DNA of 64,000 nucleotides from Amycolatopsis methanolica 239 (GCF_000739085.1 NZ_CP009110.1:4278001-4342000); one strand, 5' to 3'. Positions 1-13,032 are shown, numbered from the stretch's first letter. Translations and numbers: made by a program. The notes: a model not told the origin generated them from the letters alone.

Positions 1-1
1 C

Positions 2-913
2 GACGTTCTTGGCGACCCAGCGCATCGCGTAGGCCGCGGAGCGGTCCACCTTCGACGGGTCCTTGCCGGAGAACGCGCCGCCGCCGTGGCGGGCCATGCC
101 GCCGTAGGTGTCGACGATGATCTTGCGGCCGGTCAGCCCGGCGTCGCCCATCGGGCCGCCGATGACGAACCGGCCGGTGGGGTTGACCAGCAGCTTCACG
201 TCGCTGTGGTCGAGCTCGATCTCGTTCAGCTCGGGCATCACGACCTGCTCGCGCACGTCGACGCCGAGCATGGTGTCCAGGTCGATCCCGTCGGCGTGCT
301 GGGTGGACACCACGACGGTGTCCAGCCGCACCGGCTGGTCGCCCGCGTACTCGATGGTGACCTGGGTCTTGCCGTCCGGGCGCAGGTAGGGCAGCACGCC
401 GTCCTTGCGCACCCGGGCCAGGCGGCGGGACAGCCGGTGGGCCAGCGCGATGGGCAGCGGCATCAGCTCGGGCGTATCGGAGCACGCGTAGCCGAACATC
501 AGGCCCTGGTCGCCCGCGCCCTGCCGGTCGATCTCGTCGATAGCGTTCTCGACGCGCGACTCGTAGGCGGTGTCCACGCCCTGCGCGATGTCCGGGGACT
601 GCGCGCCGATGGCCACGTTCACGCCGCACGAGTTGCCGTCGAAGCCCTTGGCCGAGGAGTCGTAGCCGATGTCGAGGATGCGCTCGCGCACGATGGTCGG
701 GATGTCGGCGTAGGCCTCGGTGGTCACCTCGCCCGCGACGTGCACCTGGCCGGTGGTGATCAGCGTCTCGACGGCGACGCGGGAGCGCGGGTCCTTGGCC
801 AGGAGGGCGTCCAGGATCGAGTCGCTGATGGCGTCACAGATCTTGTCCGGGTGCCCCTCGGTCACCGACTCCGAAGTGAACAACCTGCGGTTAGACGCGG
901 TCACCACGCTCAC
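2..913 (-). CDS. metK: S-adenosylmethionine synthetase (partial, C-terminus beyond window)
   Basis: Makes S-adenosylmethionine from ATP and methionine in the cytoplasm. The 304 visible residues cover the N-terminal three quarters of a protein usually about 400 long. The ATP-site segment [17 protein letters not shown] lies near residue 14, [12 protein letters not shown] is in the middle, and the loop [19 protein letters not shown] is near the cut end. The start is GTG at 913, which gives the standard N-terminus; the ATG at 915 reads straight into a stop. It lies 48 bp downstream of coaBC in the same orientation, the usual actinobacterial order rpoZ-coaBC-metK. Identification is certain; only the C-terminus is unseen. 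Confidence 0.97.
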   Translation of the reverse strand, partial: MSVVTASNRRLFTSESVTEGHPDKICDAISDSILDALLAKDPRSRVAVETLITTGQVHVAGEVTTEAYADIPTIVRERILDIGYDSSAKGFDGNSCGVNVAIGAQSPDIAQGVDTAYESRVENAIDEIDRQGAGDQGLMFGYACSDTPELMPLPIALAHRLSRRLARVRKDGVLPYLRPDGKTQVTIEYAGDQPVRLDTVVVSTQHADGIDLDTMLGVDVREQVVMPELNEIELDHSDVKLLVNPTGRFVIGGPMGDAGLTGRKIIVDTYGGMARHGGGAFSGKDPSKVDRSAAYAMRWVAKNV

Positions 914-961
914 ATCCCATCAACTCTTCTGTCCCTCCGGCGTCCAGACTAGGCGCGCCGG

Positions 962-2182
962 TCAGTGCCTGATGAATTCCCCGACGGCGTCCCACACTGC
1001 GGCAGCCAGTTGCGCTTTGGAGCCCAGCGGGATTGGCCGCTCGGTGCCGTCGGCAGCCAGCAGCCAGCCCGCGTTCTCCTCGACCTCGAACGCCCTGCCA
1101 TCCCCGACAGCGTTCAGAACCAGCAGGTCACAGCCCTTGCGTCGCAGCTTGGCACGGCCGTGGTCGAGTACGCTACCGCGCTCGTCGCCCGTTTCCGCGG
1201 CGAAACCGACAATGACCTGTCCCGGCAATCGATTCGTTACCAGTTCCGCGAGAATGTCCGGATTGCGGGAAAGCGTGATGACCGGATCCGGCTGGTCGTC
1301 CGTTTTCTTGATTTTGTGGCCGGATAAGTTCGCGGGACGAAAATCAGCGACGGCGGCGGCCATCACGACGACGTCCGCCTCCTTGGCCGCCTCGTGCACG
1401 ACCTCGCGCATCTGCTCGGCCGTCGACACGCGCCGCAGCACGGCGCCCGCCGGCTCGGGCAGCTCGACGGTGTGGCCCGCCACCAGCGTCACCTCGGCGC
1501 CCCGCTGCGCGGCGACGCGGGCCAGCGCGTAGCCCTGCTTACCCGACGAGCGGTTGCCCAGGTAGCGGACCGGGTCCAGCGGCTCGCGGGTGCCGCCCGC
1601 GGAAACGACGACGCGCAGGCCCTCCAGGTCGCGCGGCAGCGCCGAGGGCTGGGCCAGCAGCAGCCGGGCCAGGTCGACGATCTCGGCCGGGTCGGCCAGC
1701 CGCCCCTTGCCGGTGTCGGCGCCGGTGAGGCGTCCCGCGGCGGGTTCGGTCACCACGGCGCCCCGGGACCGCAGCAGCGCCACGTTGTCCCGGGTGGCCG
1801 GGTGCTCCCACATCTCGGTGTGCATCGCCGGGAAGAAGGCGACCGGGCAGCGCGCGGTGAGCAGCGTGCCGGTGAGCAGGTCGTCGGCGCGGCCGTGGGC
1901 CGCCCTGGCCATCAGGTCCGCGGTCGCCGGGACGACCAGCACCAGGTCCGCTTCCTTGCCGATGCGGACGTGCTGCACCTGGTCCACCTCGGTGAACACG
2001 CCCGTGTGCACCGGGTGGCCGGACAGCGCCTCGAAGGTGGCCGCGCCGACGAACTTCAGCGCGGCCTCCGTGGGCACCACGCGGACGTCGTGACCGGACT
2101 CGGTCAGCCCGCGCAGCACCTCACACGCCTTGTAGGCGGCGATCCCGCCGCCCACACCGAGCACGACGCGAGGTTTACTCAC
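962..2182 (-). CDS. coaBC: Bifunctional phosphopantothenoylcysteine decarboxylase / phosphopantothenate-cysteine ligase
   Basis: Catalyses two consecutive steps of coenzyme A synthesis: ligation of cysteine to phosphopantothenate (CoaB) and FMN-dependent decarboxylation (CoaC). The 406 residues have the full two-domain length. The CoaC flavodoxin-like half (about 1-180) starts [18 protein letters not shown] and carries PAMHTEMW, the actinobacterial version of the PxMNxxMW motif. The CoaB half carries [20 protein letters not shown], typical of the nucleotide-binding region. It starts with GTG and overlaps the end of rpoZ by 8 nt, so translation is probably coupled. Confidence 0.97.
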   Translation of the reverse strand: MSKPRVVLGVGGGIAAYKACEVLRGLTESGHDVRVVPTEAALKFVGAATFEALSGHPVHTGVFTEVDQVQHVRIGKEADLVLVVPATADLMARAAHGRADDLLTGTLLTARCPVAFFPAMHTEMWEHPATRDNVALLRSRGAVVTEPAAGRLTGADTGKGRLADPAEIVDLARLLLAQPSALPRDLEGLRVVVSAGGTREPLDPVRYLGNRSSGKQGYALARVAAQRGAEVTLVAGHTVELPEPAGAVLRRVSTAEQMREVVHEAAKEADVVVMAAAVADFRPANLSGHKIKKTDDQPDPVITLSRNPDILAELVTNRLPGQVIVGFAAETGDERGSVLDHGRAKLRRKGCDLLVLNAVGDGRAFEVEENAGWLLAADGTERPIPLGSKAQLAAAVWDAVGEFIRH

Positions 2183-2447
2183 CCTCGGTGTGCTCGAGCA
2201 GGCCGGCGTGGATCTCGCGCAGCGCGATCGACAGCGGCTTCTCGCGCGGGCCCGGCTCCACGAGCGGGCCGACGTACTCGAGCAGCCCCTCGCCGAGCTG
2301 GGCGTAGTAGTCGTTGATCTGCCGAGCGCGCTTCGCGGCGTAGATCACCAGCGCGTACTTCGAGCTGACCTTGGCCAGGAGGTCGTCGATCGGCGGGTTG
2401 GTGATGCCTTCGAGTTCCTCGCCGTAAATGCCGAGCGATGCGGTCAC
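2175..2447 (-). CDS. rpoZ: DNA-directed RNA polymerase omega subunit
   Basis: Omega subunit of RNA polymerase, which helps assemble the beta' subunit. The 90 residues include the conserved core [20 protein letters not shown] followed by [12 protein letters not shown], which is diagnostic. The length fits actinobacterial omega (about 85-110). It sits 4 bp after gmk and overlaps coaBC by 8 nt in a gmk-rpoZ-coaBC-metK run, an order widely conserved in actinobacteria. Confidence 0.97.
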   Translation of the reverse strand: MTASLGIYGEELEGITNPPIDDLLAKVSSKYALVIYAAKRARQINDYYAQLGEGLLEYVGPLVEPGPREKPLSIALREIHAGLLEHTEGE

Positions 2448-2451
2448 GCGC

Positions 2452-3129
2452 CTATGCTCCTGAGTTCTCTTCGTGAAGTCGGTGGTCTCCCCGCAGCAAG
2501 TCTAACAACTGCCGCGCGGCTTCCCCGACGTCGGCGTTCACCAGCCGCACGTCGAATTCACCCGCCGCCGCGAGCTCGCGCTCCGCTTCGGCCAGCCGGG
2601 CGTTGACGGCGGCCTCCTCCTCGGTGCCCCGGCCCTTGAGCCTGCCGACCAGCTCGTCCCAGGACGGCGGCATGAGCATGACCAGCCTGGCGTCGGGCAT
2701 GGCGGCGCGCACCTGGCGCGCCCCCTGCAGCTCGATCTCCAGCACGGCCGGCCTGCCCTCGGCCAGTGCCCGCTCGACCGGTTCCCGGGGCGTGCCGTAG
2801 CAGTTGCCGGTGAACTCGGCGTGTTCGAGCAGTTCGCCCGCGGCGACCATCTTGTCGAACATCGCCCGGTCGATGAAGTGGTAGTGGACCCCGTCGACCT
2901 CGCCGGGGCGGGGCGGCCGCGTGGTGACCGAGACGCTGAAGTAGATGTCCGGGTCCAGCCGGCGCAGCGCGCCGACCACGCTGGACTTCCCGACCCCGGA
3001 CGGGCCGGAGACGACCGTGAGCCGGCTCCGGGACCCCTGACGCGCCTGGCCCGGAACCGGCTCACGGTGCGACGCCGGGCCGGCATGCCCGCCGGCCCCG
3101 GTGACGCGGTCGCTGCCGGTGTCGCTCAC
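2452..3129 (-). CDS. gmk: Guanylate kinase
   Basis: Phosphorylates GMP to GDP with ATP in purine nucleotide metabolism. The P-loop [10 protein letters not shown] lies near residue 42, followed by the GMP-binding segment [19 protein letters not shown]. The 225 residues exceed the roughly 200 of most homologues because about 35 polar N-terminal residues precede the P-loop domain. The GTG start used here overlaps the mihF stop by 4 nt (GTGA), a coupling arrangement that supports it, although a shorter start is possible. Confidence 0.95.
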   Translation of the reverse strand: MSDTGSDRVTGAGGHAGPASHREPVPGQARQGSRSRLTVVSGPSGVGKSSVVGALRRLDPDIYFSVSVTTRPPRPGEVDGVHYHFIDRAMFDKMVAAGELLEHAEFTGNCYGTPREPVERALAEGRPAVLEIELQGARQVRAAMPDARLVMLMPPSWDELVGRLKGRGTEEEAAVNARLAEAERELAAAGEFDVRLVNADVGEAARQLLDLLRGDHRLHEENSGA

Positions 3130-3443
3130 TCGCCGCTGAACTCGGCCAGCAGCGCCTTGCGCTGCCGGTCACCAAGGCCGCGCAGCCGCCGGCTCGGTGC
3201 GATCTCCAGGCGCTCCATGGTCTGCTGAGCGCGCACCTTGCCGACGCCGGGGAGGGCTTCGAGCAGGGCGGAGACCTTCATCTTGCCGAGAACCTCGTCC
3301 TCGTCGGCCTGCTTCAGCACGTCGGTGAGCGTGGTGCCGCCTCGCTTGAGGCGCTCCTTCAGCTCAGCGCGGGCACGACGAGCGGCAGCGGCCTTCTCCA
3401 GCGCCGCCTTGCGCTGTTCCTCGGTCAGCTGGGGAAGTGCCAC
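3126..3443 (-). CDS. mihF: Integration host factor, actinobacterial type (mIHF)
   Basis: Small nucleoid-associated DNA-binding protein of the actinobacterial mIHF/sIHF family, unrelated in sequence to enterobacterial IHF. The 105 residues begin [18 protein letters not shown], with an alpha-helical first half and the lid/HhH-like stretch [20 protein letters not shown], the DNA-contact region of the family. The GTG start at 3443 is chosen over a longer reading frame because GGAGGA lies five bases upstream and the family N-terminus begins here. The gene lies between pyrF and gmk, its conserved location, and ends in a GTGA overlap with gmk. Confidence 0.96.
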   Translation of the reverse strand: MALPQLTEEQRKAALEKAAAARRARAELKERLKRGGTTLTDVLKQADEDEVLGKMKVSALLEALPGVGKVRAQQTMERLEIAPSRRLRGLGDRQRKALLAEFSGE

Positions 3444-3484
3444 GTTTTCCTCCGTAGTACTCAAAATTCTGGGTGGGTGACGCG

Positions 3485-3514
3485 ACGGTACCCACCCCGC
3501 GCCACCGGCCACAA
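3485..3514 (-). promoter_or_regulatory. Candidate promoter of mihF
   Basis: On the minus strand TTGTGG (3509-3514) and TACCGT (3485-3490) are 18 bp apart. A start of transcription near 3478 would give a leader of about 35 nt ending in the strong GGAGGA ribosome site. This would let mihF-gmk-rpoZ-coaBC be expressed separately from the upstream pyr operon. It rests on pattern matching only. Confidence 0.35.
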
Positions 3515-3561
3515 TGCGGGGGGTGGTCGCTCGGTTCCTGGACAGGGACCTGATATTGGCG

Positions 3562-4371
3562 CTATCCGGTCAGACTCGCCTGCGTGCGGCGCACCGCGTC
3601 GCGCAGCGCGACGGGATCCGGACCGTACCTCAGAACGTCCCTGGAGGACGCGGGCAGCACCCCGGGCAGGTCCGCACCGAAGAGGCGGCGAAGATCGTCC
3701 ACGGTGGCTCCCTGGGCCCCGAAACCGGGCGCCAGGACCGGCCCGTTGAGCCCGGTCAGGTCGAGCTCGCCGGGATTGATCGTGGCCCCCACGACGACGC
3801 CGACGTCGCCGAGGGGGGCGGCGCCGGCGTTGCACCGGGCCGCCTCGTCCACAATCGACTGGGCGACGGTCTTCCCGTTGGCCAGCAAGGCGTTCTGCAG
3901 GCCGCCCGCCTCCGGGTTGGAGGTGCGGGCGAGCACGAACAGGCCCTCGCCCGCGCCGAGGGCGGGCGCCAGCGAGCCGAACCCGAGGTAGGGCGAGACG
4001 GTGATCGCGTCGGCCCGGACCGGGGCCGCCTCGCCGAGGTAGGCCGCCGTGTAGGCGGCCATCGTCGACCCGATGTCGCCCCGCTTGACGTCCAGCAGGA
4101 CGAGCGCGCCGCGGTCCCGGGCGTGCTCGACCACGCGGGCCAGGACGGCCACGCCGGGCGGCCCGTAGGCCTCGAAGAAGGCCGACTGGGGCTTGACGAC
4201 GGACACCTCCTCGGCGAGGACGTCAACCGCCGTCAGGGCGAACTTCTCCAGCCCGCCCGGGTCGCGGTCCAGGCCCCAGGCGTCGAGCAGGCCGGGGTGA
4301 GGGTCGATCCCCGCGCACAGGTTCCCGCGCGCGGCGACCGCCTCCACCAGCCGGGCACCGAAGCCGGTCAC
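3562..4371 (-). CDS. pyrF: Orotidine 5'-phosphate decarboxylase
   Basis: Last step of UMP synthesis, decarboxylating OMP. The 269-residue length and the motif LDVKRGDIGSTM (catalytic Lys and Asp in the DxKxxD arrangement, near residue 95) mark the longer type-2 form of actinobacteria. It starts with GTG and reads GFGARLVEAVAARGNLCAGIDPHP, with the substrate-binding GIDPHP. It is the last gene of the pyr operon, 13 bp after carB, and is followed by the mihF promoter region. Confidence 0.97.
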   Translation of the reverse strand: MTGFGARLVEAVAARGNLCAGIDPHPGLLDAWGLDRDPGGLEKFALTAVDVLAEEVSVVKPQSAFFEAYGPPGVAVLARVVEHARDRGALVLLDVKRGDIGSTMAAYTAAYLGEAAPVRADAITVSPYLGFGSLAPALGAGEGLFVLARTSNPEAGGLQNALLANGKTVAQSIVDEAARCNAGAAPLGDVGVVVGATINPGELDLTGLNGPVLAPGFGAQGATVDDLRRLFGADLPGVLPASSRDVLRYGPDPVALRDAVRRTQASLTG

Positions 4372-4384
4372 GCCGTAGCTCCCC

Positions 4385-7698
<3,314 letters not shown>

Positions 7699-7699
<1 letters not shown>

Positions 7700-8829
7700 C
7701 AGCGGCTCTTCTTCTCCATCAGGGTCACGAACTCGTCGAACAGCGGCGCGGCGTCGTGCGGGCCGGCGGCCGCCTCGGGGTGGTACTGCACCGAGAAGGC
7801 GGGCACGTCGGCGCAGCGCACGCCCTCGACCGTGTCGTCGTTGGGGCAGTAGTGGCTCACGCGCGCGGCGCCGAAGGGCGACTCGAACCGCTGACCCGGC
7901 TCACCCTCCAGGGCGAAGCCGTGGTTCTGCGCGGTGATCGCCACCCGCCCGGTCTCCACGTCGATCACCGGGATGTTGATGCCCCGGTGGCCGTAGCGCA
8001 TCTTGTAGGTGCCAAGGCCCAGCGCGCGGCCGAGGATCTGGTTGCCGAAGCAGATGCCGAACAGCGGGATCTCGCGGCGCAGGACCTCCTCGGTCAGCGC
8101 GACCGCGTGGTCCTGGGTGGCCGGGTCGCCCGGGCCGTTGGACAGGAACACGCCGTCCGGCTCGACGGCCAGCAGCTCGTCCAGCGAGCTGGTCGAGGGC
8201 AGCACGTGCAGCTCAATGCCGCGGCGGCTCATCTGGCGCGGGGTGTTGGACTTGATGCCCAGGTCCAGCGCGGCGACGCGGAAGCGGCGCTCGCCCTCGG
8301 CCGCGACCACGTACGGCTGCTTGGTGGTGACCTCGCCGGCCAGATCGGCGCCCTTCATCGGCGCGCTCGCCAGAACCTGAGCGGTCATCGCCTCCTCGGT
8401 GTCCAGCGCGTCGCCGGAGAACACGCCGGCCCGCATCGCGCCCTGCTCGCGCAGGTGGCGGGTCAGGGTGCGGGTGTCGACGCCGCTGATGCCGACCACG
8501 CCCTGGCGCGCCAGCTCTTCGTCGAGGGTGCGGCGGGACCGCCAGTTCGACGGCACCCGGGCCGGGTCGCGCACGACGTAGCCGGACACCCAGATGCGGG
8601 CGGACTCGTCGTCCTCGTCGTTCCAGCCGGTGTTGCCGATCTGCGGCGCGGTCTGCACCACGATCTGGCGGTGGTAGGACGGATCGGTCAGCGTCTCCTG
8701 GTAGCCGGTCATCCCGGTGCAGAACACGGCCTCGCCCAGCGTGCGGCCCTGGGCGCCGTAGGCCGATCCGCGGAACACCCGCCCGTCCTCCAGCACCAAT
8801 GCGGCCGGTGTCCTGATGCCCACGGTCAC
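7699..8829 (-). CDS. carA: Carbamoyl-phosphate synthase small subunit (glutaminase)
   Basis: Glutamine amidotransferase partner of CarB. The class I amidotransferase nucleophile lies in [12 protein letters not shown], and the His and Glu of the triad are in [10 protein letters not shown]. The N-terminal CPSase small domain has [16 protein letters not shown] and [15 protein letters not shown]. The start is placed at GTG 8829, giving 376 residues, because this GTG forms a GTGA overlap with the stop of the preceding gene and gives the family N-terminus; a longer frame reaching 8874 would lie inside the upstream gene. Confidence 0.97.
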
Positions 8830-9332
8830 TGGGCCTCTCCCTTGATCTCTCGTTCGGACAAGCTTTCGATCCACTGTGGATAGACGTCGAGGTCGTCGCC
8901 GCGGAAGCCGGTGTCCAGCTCCTTGTCGCCGAGCCGCCAGGTGATGACGATGAGGCTGTTGGTGCCCATCACCTTCCCGGCGATCCCGCTCGCGCGCTTG
9001 ACCTCCACAATGGACTCGCGCGGGATGAAGAACCCGGGCGCGCCGGCCCGGTCGATCTCCACACCCGCGCGGTAGAGCCGCAGCACCGCGCGCCCGCGCA
9101 GGCCGACGCCGCGCGTGACGATCCGGTCCTGCCAGTCGCCGGCCGTGGTGGTGCTCACGTAGAGCCCCTTGTTCGCCGGCAGCAGCTCCTCCCCCGGCTC
9201 GGCGGGGGTCTGCGGGAACGGCGGCAGCTGCGCGCTCTGCGAGCGTGCGCGGCGCCGCCAGCTTCGTCGCATGGCCCAGAGCCCGAGCAGGAAGCAGGCG
9301 AACACCAGCAGGGTGAGCAGCAACCGTTCCAT
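8826..9332 (-). CDS. PH-like domain membrane protein of the pyr operon
   Basis: A 168-residue protein with one N-terminal membrane helix (about residues 3-20, LLLTLLVFACFLLGLWAM), then a basic, proline-rich linker and a C-terminal domain with alternating short strands (KGLYVSTTTAGDWQDRIVTRG onward) resembling the PH-like domain of actinobacterial membrane proteins. Function is unknown. It is embedded between pyrC and carA, with a one-base overlap at its start (TGATG) and a GTGA overlap at its end, so it must be co-translated with the pyrimidine enzymes. This position is common in actinobacteria, suggesting a conserved but unexplained link. Confidence 0.85.
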   Translation of the reverse strand: MERLLLTLLVFACFLLGLWAMRRSWRRRARSQSAQLPPFPQTPAEPGEELLPANKGLYVSTTTAGDWQDRIVTRGVGLRGRAVLRLYRAGVEIDRAGAPGFFIPRESIVEVKRASGIAGKVMGTNSLIVITWRLGDKELDTGFRGDDLDVYPQWIESLSEREIKGEAQ

Positions 9333-10621
9333 CAGCAGATCTTCCCTTCGCGGGCCGTCACGCGCCCGCGCAGCAGCGTCGCGGTCACCACGGCGGGCAA
9401 CCGCATTCCCTCGTACGGGGTGTTGGCGGCGAGGCTGGCCAGCTCCGCTCCCCGCACGGTCCATTGTGCGCCCGGGTCGACCAGCGCGAGGTTGGCCGGT
9501 TCCCCGACGGCGAGCGGTCGTCCCTGGTCGGGCAGGCCAGCGATCTCCGCGGGGCGCTCGCTCATGACCTTCGCCACGCCCCGCCAGTCCAGCAGGCCGG
9601 TCTCGACCATGGTGGCGGCGACCACGGACAGCGCGGTCTGCAGGCCGAGCATGCCGGGCCGGGCGGCCGACCACTCGCAGTCCTTGTCCTGCGGCGCGTG
9701 CGGGGCGTGGTCGGTGGCGACGCAGTCGATGACGCCCTCGGCGAGGGCGGCGCGCAGCTTCTCCACGTCGGCGCCTGCGCGCAGCGGCGGGTTGACCTTG
9801 TTCACCGGGTCGTAGGTGGCCAGGCGCTCGTCGGTCAGCAGCAGGTGGTGCGGGGTGACCTCGGCGGACACCCTGGTCCCGCGGTCCTTCGCCCAGCGCA
9901 GCACGTCGGCGGTGCCGCTCGTGGACACGTGGCAGACGTGCAGGCGGGCACCGGCGTGCTCGGCGAGCAGGCAGTCCCGCGCGACGATCGACTCCTCGGC
10001 CGAGGCCGGCCAGCCCGCGTAGCCCAGGCGCGAGGCCTGCTCGCCCTCGTGGGCCTGCGCGCCGACGGTCAGCCGCGGCTCCTCGGCGTGCTGGGCGATC
10101 ACCACGTCCAGCGCGGTCGAGTACTCCAGGGCGCGCCGCATGATGAGCGGGTCGTGCACGCAGTGGCCGTCGTCGGAGAAGACCCGCACCCCGGCGGCCG
10201 ACTTCGCCATCGTGCCCAGCTCGGCCAGCCGCTCCCCCTTCAGGCCGACGGTCACGGCGCCGACCGGGTGCACGTCGACCAGGCCCACCTCGCGGCCGCG
10301 GCGCCACACGTGCTCGACGATCACCGAGTTGTCGGCGACCGGGTCAGTGTTGGCCATCGCGAAGACCGCGGTGTAGCCCCCCAGCGCGGCCGCGGCCGAG
10401 CCGGTCTCGATGGTCTCGGTGTCCTCGCGGCCAGGTTCACGCAGGTGGGTGTGCAGGTCGACGAAGCCGGGCAGCAGGACCTGACCGCCGGCCTCGATGA
10501 CCTCGGCGTCCTCGGGCGCGCTCACGCACCCGATCTCGCTGATGGTTCCGCCGGTGACCAGGACGTCCACCGGGTCGCCCTCGCCGTAGAGCCGGGCGCC
10601 CTTGATCAGTACCTGGTTCAC
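9332..10621 (-). CDS. pyrC: Dihydroorotase (class I)
   Basis: Cyclises carbamoyl aspartate to dihydroorotate. The 429 residues contain the zinc-binding [13 protein letters not shown] near residue 60 and the catalytic segment [16 protein letters not shown] near 305, typical of the monofunctional class I enzymes of Gram-positives. The GTG at 10621 is chosen because it overlaps the pyrB stop (AAGTGAACC) and gives the family N-terminus [12 protein letters not shown]. It sits in operon order between pyrB and the PH-like membrane protein. Confidence 0.97.
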   Translation of the reverse strand: MNQVLIKGARLYGEGDPVDVLVTGGTISEIGCVSAPEDAEVIEAGGQVLLPGFVDLHTHLREPGREDTETIETGSAAAALGGYTAVFAMANTDPVADNSVIVEHVWRRGREVGLVDVHPVGAVTVGLKGERLAELGTMAKSAAGVRVFSDDGHCVHDPLIMRRALEYSTALDVVIAQHAEEPRLTVGAQAHEGEQASRLGYAGWPASAEESIVARDCLLAEHAGARLHVCHVSTSGTADVLRWAKDRGTRVSAEVTPHHLLLTDERLATYDPVNKVNPPLRAGADVEKLRAALAEGVIDCVATDHAPHAPQDKDCEWSAARPGMLGLQTALSVVAATMVETGLLDWRGVAKVMSERPAEIAGLPDQGRPLAVGEPANLALVDPGAQWTVRGAELASLAANTPYEGMRLPAVVTATLLRGRVTAREGKIC

Positions 10622-11550
10622 TTCGCGTCTTCCTCTCCGGCGAGCAGGTGGTAAAGCACGGCCATCCGCACGTGCACCCCGTTGCGGACCTGTTCGGTGA
10701 TCGCCGCGGACGGCGCGTCGGCGACCGCGGAGGCGATTTCCATCCCGCGCAGCATCGGGCCGGGGTGCAGCACGACCGCGTGCTCGGGCAGCAGCCGCAG
10801 CCGCGCCTCGTTCAGGCCGTAGGCGATCGAGTACTCCCGCGCCGACGGGAAGAACCCGCCGTGCATCCGCTCGGCCTGCACGCGCAGCATCATCACCGCG
10901 TCCAGCGCGGGCAGCTCGGCGTCCAGGTCGTGCGACACGGTGACCGGCAGCGCCCCGACCCCGGCGGGTAGCAGCGTCGGCGGGGCGACCAGGACGACCT
11001 CGGCACCCAGCGCGGACAGCAGGTGGATGTTGGAGCGCGCGACCCGGCTGTGCAGGACGTCGCCGACGATGCCGATCCGCCGGTCCTTGATGCCGCCGAG
11101 CCGTTCTCGCAGCGTGGCGGCGTCGAGCAGCGCCTGGGTGGGGTGCTCGTGCATGCCGTCCCCGGCGTTGACGACCGAGGTGCCGGTGCCCTCCAGCCAG
11201 CCGGCCAGGCGCTGCGCGGCGCCGGAGGCCGGGTGCCGGACGATGACGCAGTCGGCGCCGGCCGCGGACAGGGTCAGCGCGGTGTCCCGCAGCGACTCGC
11301 CCTTGCCGACCGAGCTGCCGCCTGCCGAGACGTTCACCACGTCGGCGCTCATCCACTTGCCCGCGATCTCGAACGAGACCCGGGTGCGGGTGGAGTTCTC
11401 GTAGAACATCGTGATGACCGTGCGGCCGCGCAGGGTCGGCAGCTTGCGGACCTCGCGGCCGAGCAGGGTGCGCTTGAGGCCGTCGGCGGTGTCCAGCACC
11501 GCGGTCGCCAGGTCGGGGTCCAGGCCTTCGGTGGCCAGCAGGTGCTTCAT
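10618..11550 (-). CDS. pyrB: Aspartate carbamoyltransferase catalytic subunit
   Basis: Commits carbamoyl phosphate to pyrimidines by transfer to aspartate. The 310 residues contain the carbamoyl-phosphate loop [11 protein letters not shown] near residue 50, [24 protein letters not shown] and the aspartate-binding [10 protein letters not shown]. No regulatory subunit gene (pyrI) is present nearby, as usual in actinobacteria. It overlaps pyrR upstream by 4 nt and pyrC downstream by 4 nt. Confidence 0.98.
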   Translation of the reverse strand: MKHLLATEGLDPDLATAVLDTADGLKRTLLGREVRKLPTLRGRTVITMFYENSTRTRVSFEIAGKWMSADVVNVSAGGSSVGKGESLRDTALTLSAAGADCVIVRHPASGAAQRLAGWLEGTGTSVVNAGDGMHEHPTQALLDAATLRERLGGIKDRRIGIVGDVLHSRVARSNIHLLSALGAEVVLVAPPTLLPAGVGALPVTVSHDLDAELPALDAVMMLRVQAERMHGGFFPSAREYSIAYGLNEARLRLLPEHAVVLHPGPMLRGMEIASAVADAPSAAITEQVRNGVHVRMAVLYHLLAGEEDAK

Positions 11551-12137
11551 GCCTTCGCTTCCCCCTCGCGCAGCAGCACCGCGTCGCGCCCATCCACTTC
11601 GGACAGCAGGACGGCCACGTCTTCGGCGCGTGCGGTCGGGATGTTCTTGCCCACGTAGTCGGCCCGGATCGGGAACTCGCGGTGGCCGCGGTCGACCAGG
11701 ACGGCCAGCTGCACGGCCCGGGGGCGGCCGTGGTCGCGCAGGGCGTCCAGCGCCGCGCGCACGGTTCGGCCGGAGAACAGCACGTCGTCGACCAGGATCA
11801 CCACGCGGTCGTCGATGCCGGTGTCGGGCAGGGTGGTGTCCGCGAGCGGCCGCGTCGGGCGGCGGCGCAGGTCGTCGCGGTAGAGGGTGATGTCCAGGGC
11901 GCCCGTGGGGACCGCCACGCCGGAGAACTCGGCGATCCGCTCGGCCAGCCGGGCCGCGAGCGAGGTGCCCCGGGTCGGGATGCCCAGGAGAACGGGAGGT
12001 GCGCCCGTGCCGCCGTCGAGGGCGGTCTTCTCGATGACCTGGTGGGCCATCCGGGCGATGGTGCGCGCGACATCACCGGCGGAGAGCAACTCGCGCTCAC
12101 CGCCTGGTGCTGCCGCGTCACGAGGGCGTGACGCCAC
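11547..12137 (-). CDS. pyrR: Bifunctional pyr operon regulator / uracil phosphoribosyltransferase PyrR
   Basis: RNA-binding regulator of the pyr operon with uracil phosphoribosyltransferase activity. The PRPP motif [19 protein letters not shown] is clear, as are [17 protein letters not shown] and DITLYRDDL. The start is placed at GTG 12137 (196 residues) because GGAAGGAG lies about six bases upstream; a longer frame would add about 30 residues not seen in the family. It is the first gene of pyrR-pyrB-pyrC-PH-carA-carB-pyrF, so it would control the whole set through the leader. Confidence 0.95.
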   Translation of the reverse strand: MASRPRDAAAPGGERELLSAGDVARTIARMAHQVIEKTALDGGTGAPPVLLGIPTRGTSLAARLAERIAEFSGVAVPTGALDITLYRDDLRRRPTRPLADTTLPDTGIDDRVVILVDDVLFSGRTVRAALDALRDHGRPRAVQLAVLVDRGHREFPIRADYVGKNIPTARAEDVAVLLSEVDGRDAVLLREGEAKA

Positions 12138-12167
12138 AGCGGACTCCTTCCCCGCCTCGCCGGACGG

Positions 12168-12180
12168 GTCCTTAAAGGAC
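12168..12180. promoter_or_regulatory. 13-bp palindrome in the pyrR leader
   Basis: GTCCTTAAAGGAC is a perfect 6+1+6 palindrome about 30 bp upstream of the pyrR start codon. It could be a DNA operator or the stem of an RNA structure near the ribosome site. PyrR in actinobacteria is thought to act on leader RNA, but I cannot confirm a PyrR-binding loop here. It might have arisen by chance. Confidence 0.3.
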
Positions 12181-12296
12181 GTCGATCTCCTGCTTGCCGA
12201 GGAAATCCACTCGATGTTAACAGGCGGCACCGTTCAGCCGTCCGGGTGGTGCCGGGGCCATCATGTTCTTGACCTGGTGACGACAATGCGTAACCA

Positions 12297-12309
12297 TTAC
12301 TCTGAGTGT
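12297..12309. promoter_or_regulatory. Candidate BldD box upstream of bldD
   Basis: The bases TTACTCTGAGTGT match the published BldD pseudo-palindrome (T.AC.C(A/T)G.GT.A, as I recall it) at every specified position except the last. The core ACTC-T-GAGT is a perfect palindrome. It lies about 65 bp upstream of the bldD start codon and about 160 bp from pyrR, in the divergent intergenic region. BldD represses its own gene in Streptomyces, so an autoregulatory site here is expected. A possible -35 TTGACC occurs nearby at 12270-12275. Confidence 0.6.
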
Positions 12310-12372
12310 TCAACTCGGCAGTCCCCCGGCGGCCCATGAGACCGACTGGGCGAGGAAACGGAGAACCACCAG

Positions 12373-12729
12373 ATGGGCGATTACGCCAAGGCGCTCGGGG
12401 CGAAGCTCCGCGGGATCCGCCAGCAGCAGGGGCTGTCCCTGCACGGGGTCGAGCAGAAGTCCGGCGGACGGTGGAAGGCTGTCGTGGTCGGTTCCTACGA
12501 GCGCGGCGACCGGGCGGTGACCGTGCAGAAGCTGGCCGAGCTGGCCGACTTCTACGGCGTGCCGGTGGTCGAGCTGCTGCCCGAGGGCCGGGTGCCGTCC
12601 GGGGCCGAACCCGCCACCAAGATCGTCATCAACCTGGAGCGGCTGCAGCAGCTGCCTGCCGAGAAGGTCGGCCCGCTCGCCCGCTACGCCGCGACGATCC
12701 AGAGCCAGCGCGGCGACTACAACGGCTAA
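12373..12729 (+). CDS. bldD: BldD developmental regulator, truncated by frameshift
   Basis: Encodes the N-terminal 118 residues of BldD, the c-di-GMP-responsive master repressor of actinomycete development. The XRE-type helix-turn-helix is complete (YAKALGAKLRGIRQQQGLSL to SYERGDRAVTVQKLAELADF). The protein stops at RGDYNG because of an extra T at or near 12727. In BldD the c-di-GMP signature is RxD-x8-RxxD; RGD is the first half and the second half, RTED, lies just past the shift in another frame. Restoring one base gives 162 residues, close to the 167 of S. coelicolor BldD. As read, the product keeps DNA binding but loses the dimerising, ligand-binding domain. A sequencing error is possible. 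Confidence 0.92.
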   Translation: MGDYAKALGAKLRGIRQQQGLSLHGVEQKSGGRWKAVVVGSYERGDRAVTVQKLAELADFYGVPVVELLPEGRVPSGAEPATKIVINLERLQQLPAEKVGPLARYAATIQSQRGDYNG

Positions 12730-12862
12730 GGTGCTCTCCATCCGCACCGAGGACCTGCGGTCGCTGGCGATCATCTACGACATGACCCCCGGGGAGCTGA
12801 CCGAGCAGCTCATCGACTGGGGCGTCCTCCCGCCCGAGGCCCGGCCCGCCAAGGAGGACTAG
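12728..12862 (+). pseudogene. bldD: Out-of-frame C-terminal part of bldD
   Basis: Starting with AAG at 12728, this frame reads KVLSIRTEDLRSLAIIYD and continues to WGVLPPEARPAKED and a stop at 12860-12862, 44 residues that match the C-terminal domain of BldD. It contains RTED, the second half of the c-di-GMP motif. There is no plausible ribosome site for separate translation. The residues are fully conserved with no further damage, so the frameshift is either very recent or an error in the sequence. Confidence 0.88.
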
Positions 12863-13032
12863 GCAAACGGCCCGCCCGCCGCCTGCGTGCGGTGCGGGTG
12901 GCAGAACCTCGAACTCGCGCTGGCCCGGCCACCCCTGGTGGACGTGCCTCGCGCGACCGGCCTGACCCGCAACCCGCGGCGGTGCGAGCTGACTGCCCTC
13001 CCGCCGAGGGAAAATCGCCTGACCAGCGAAAA

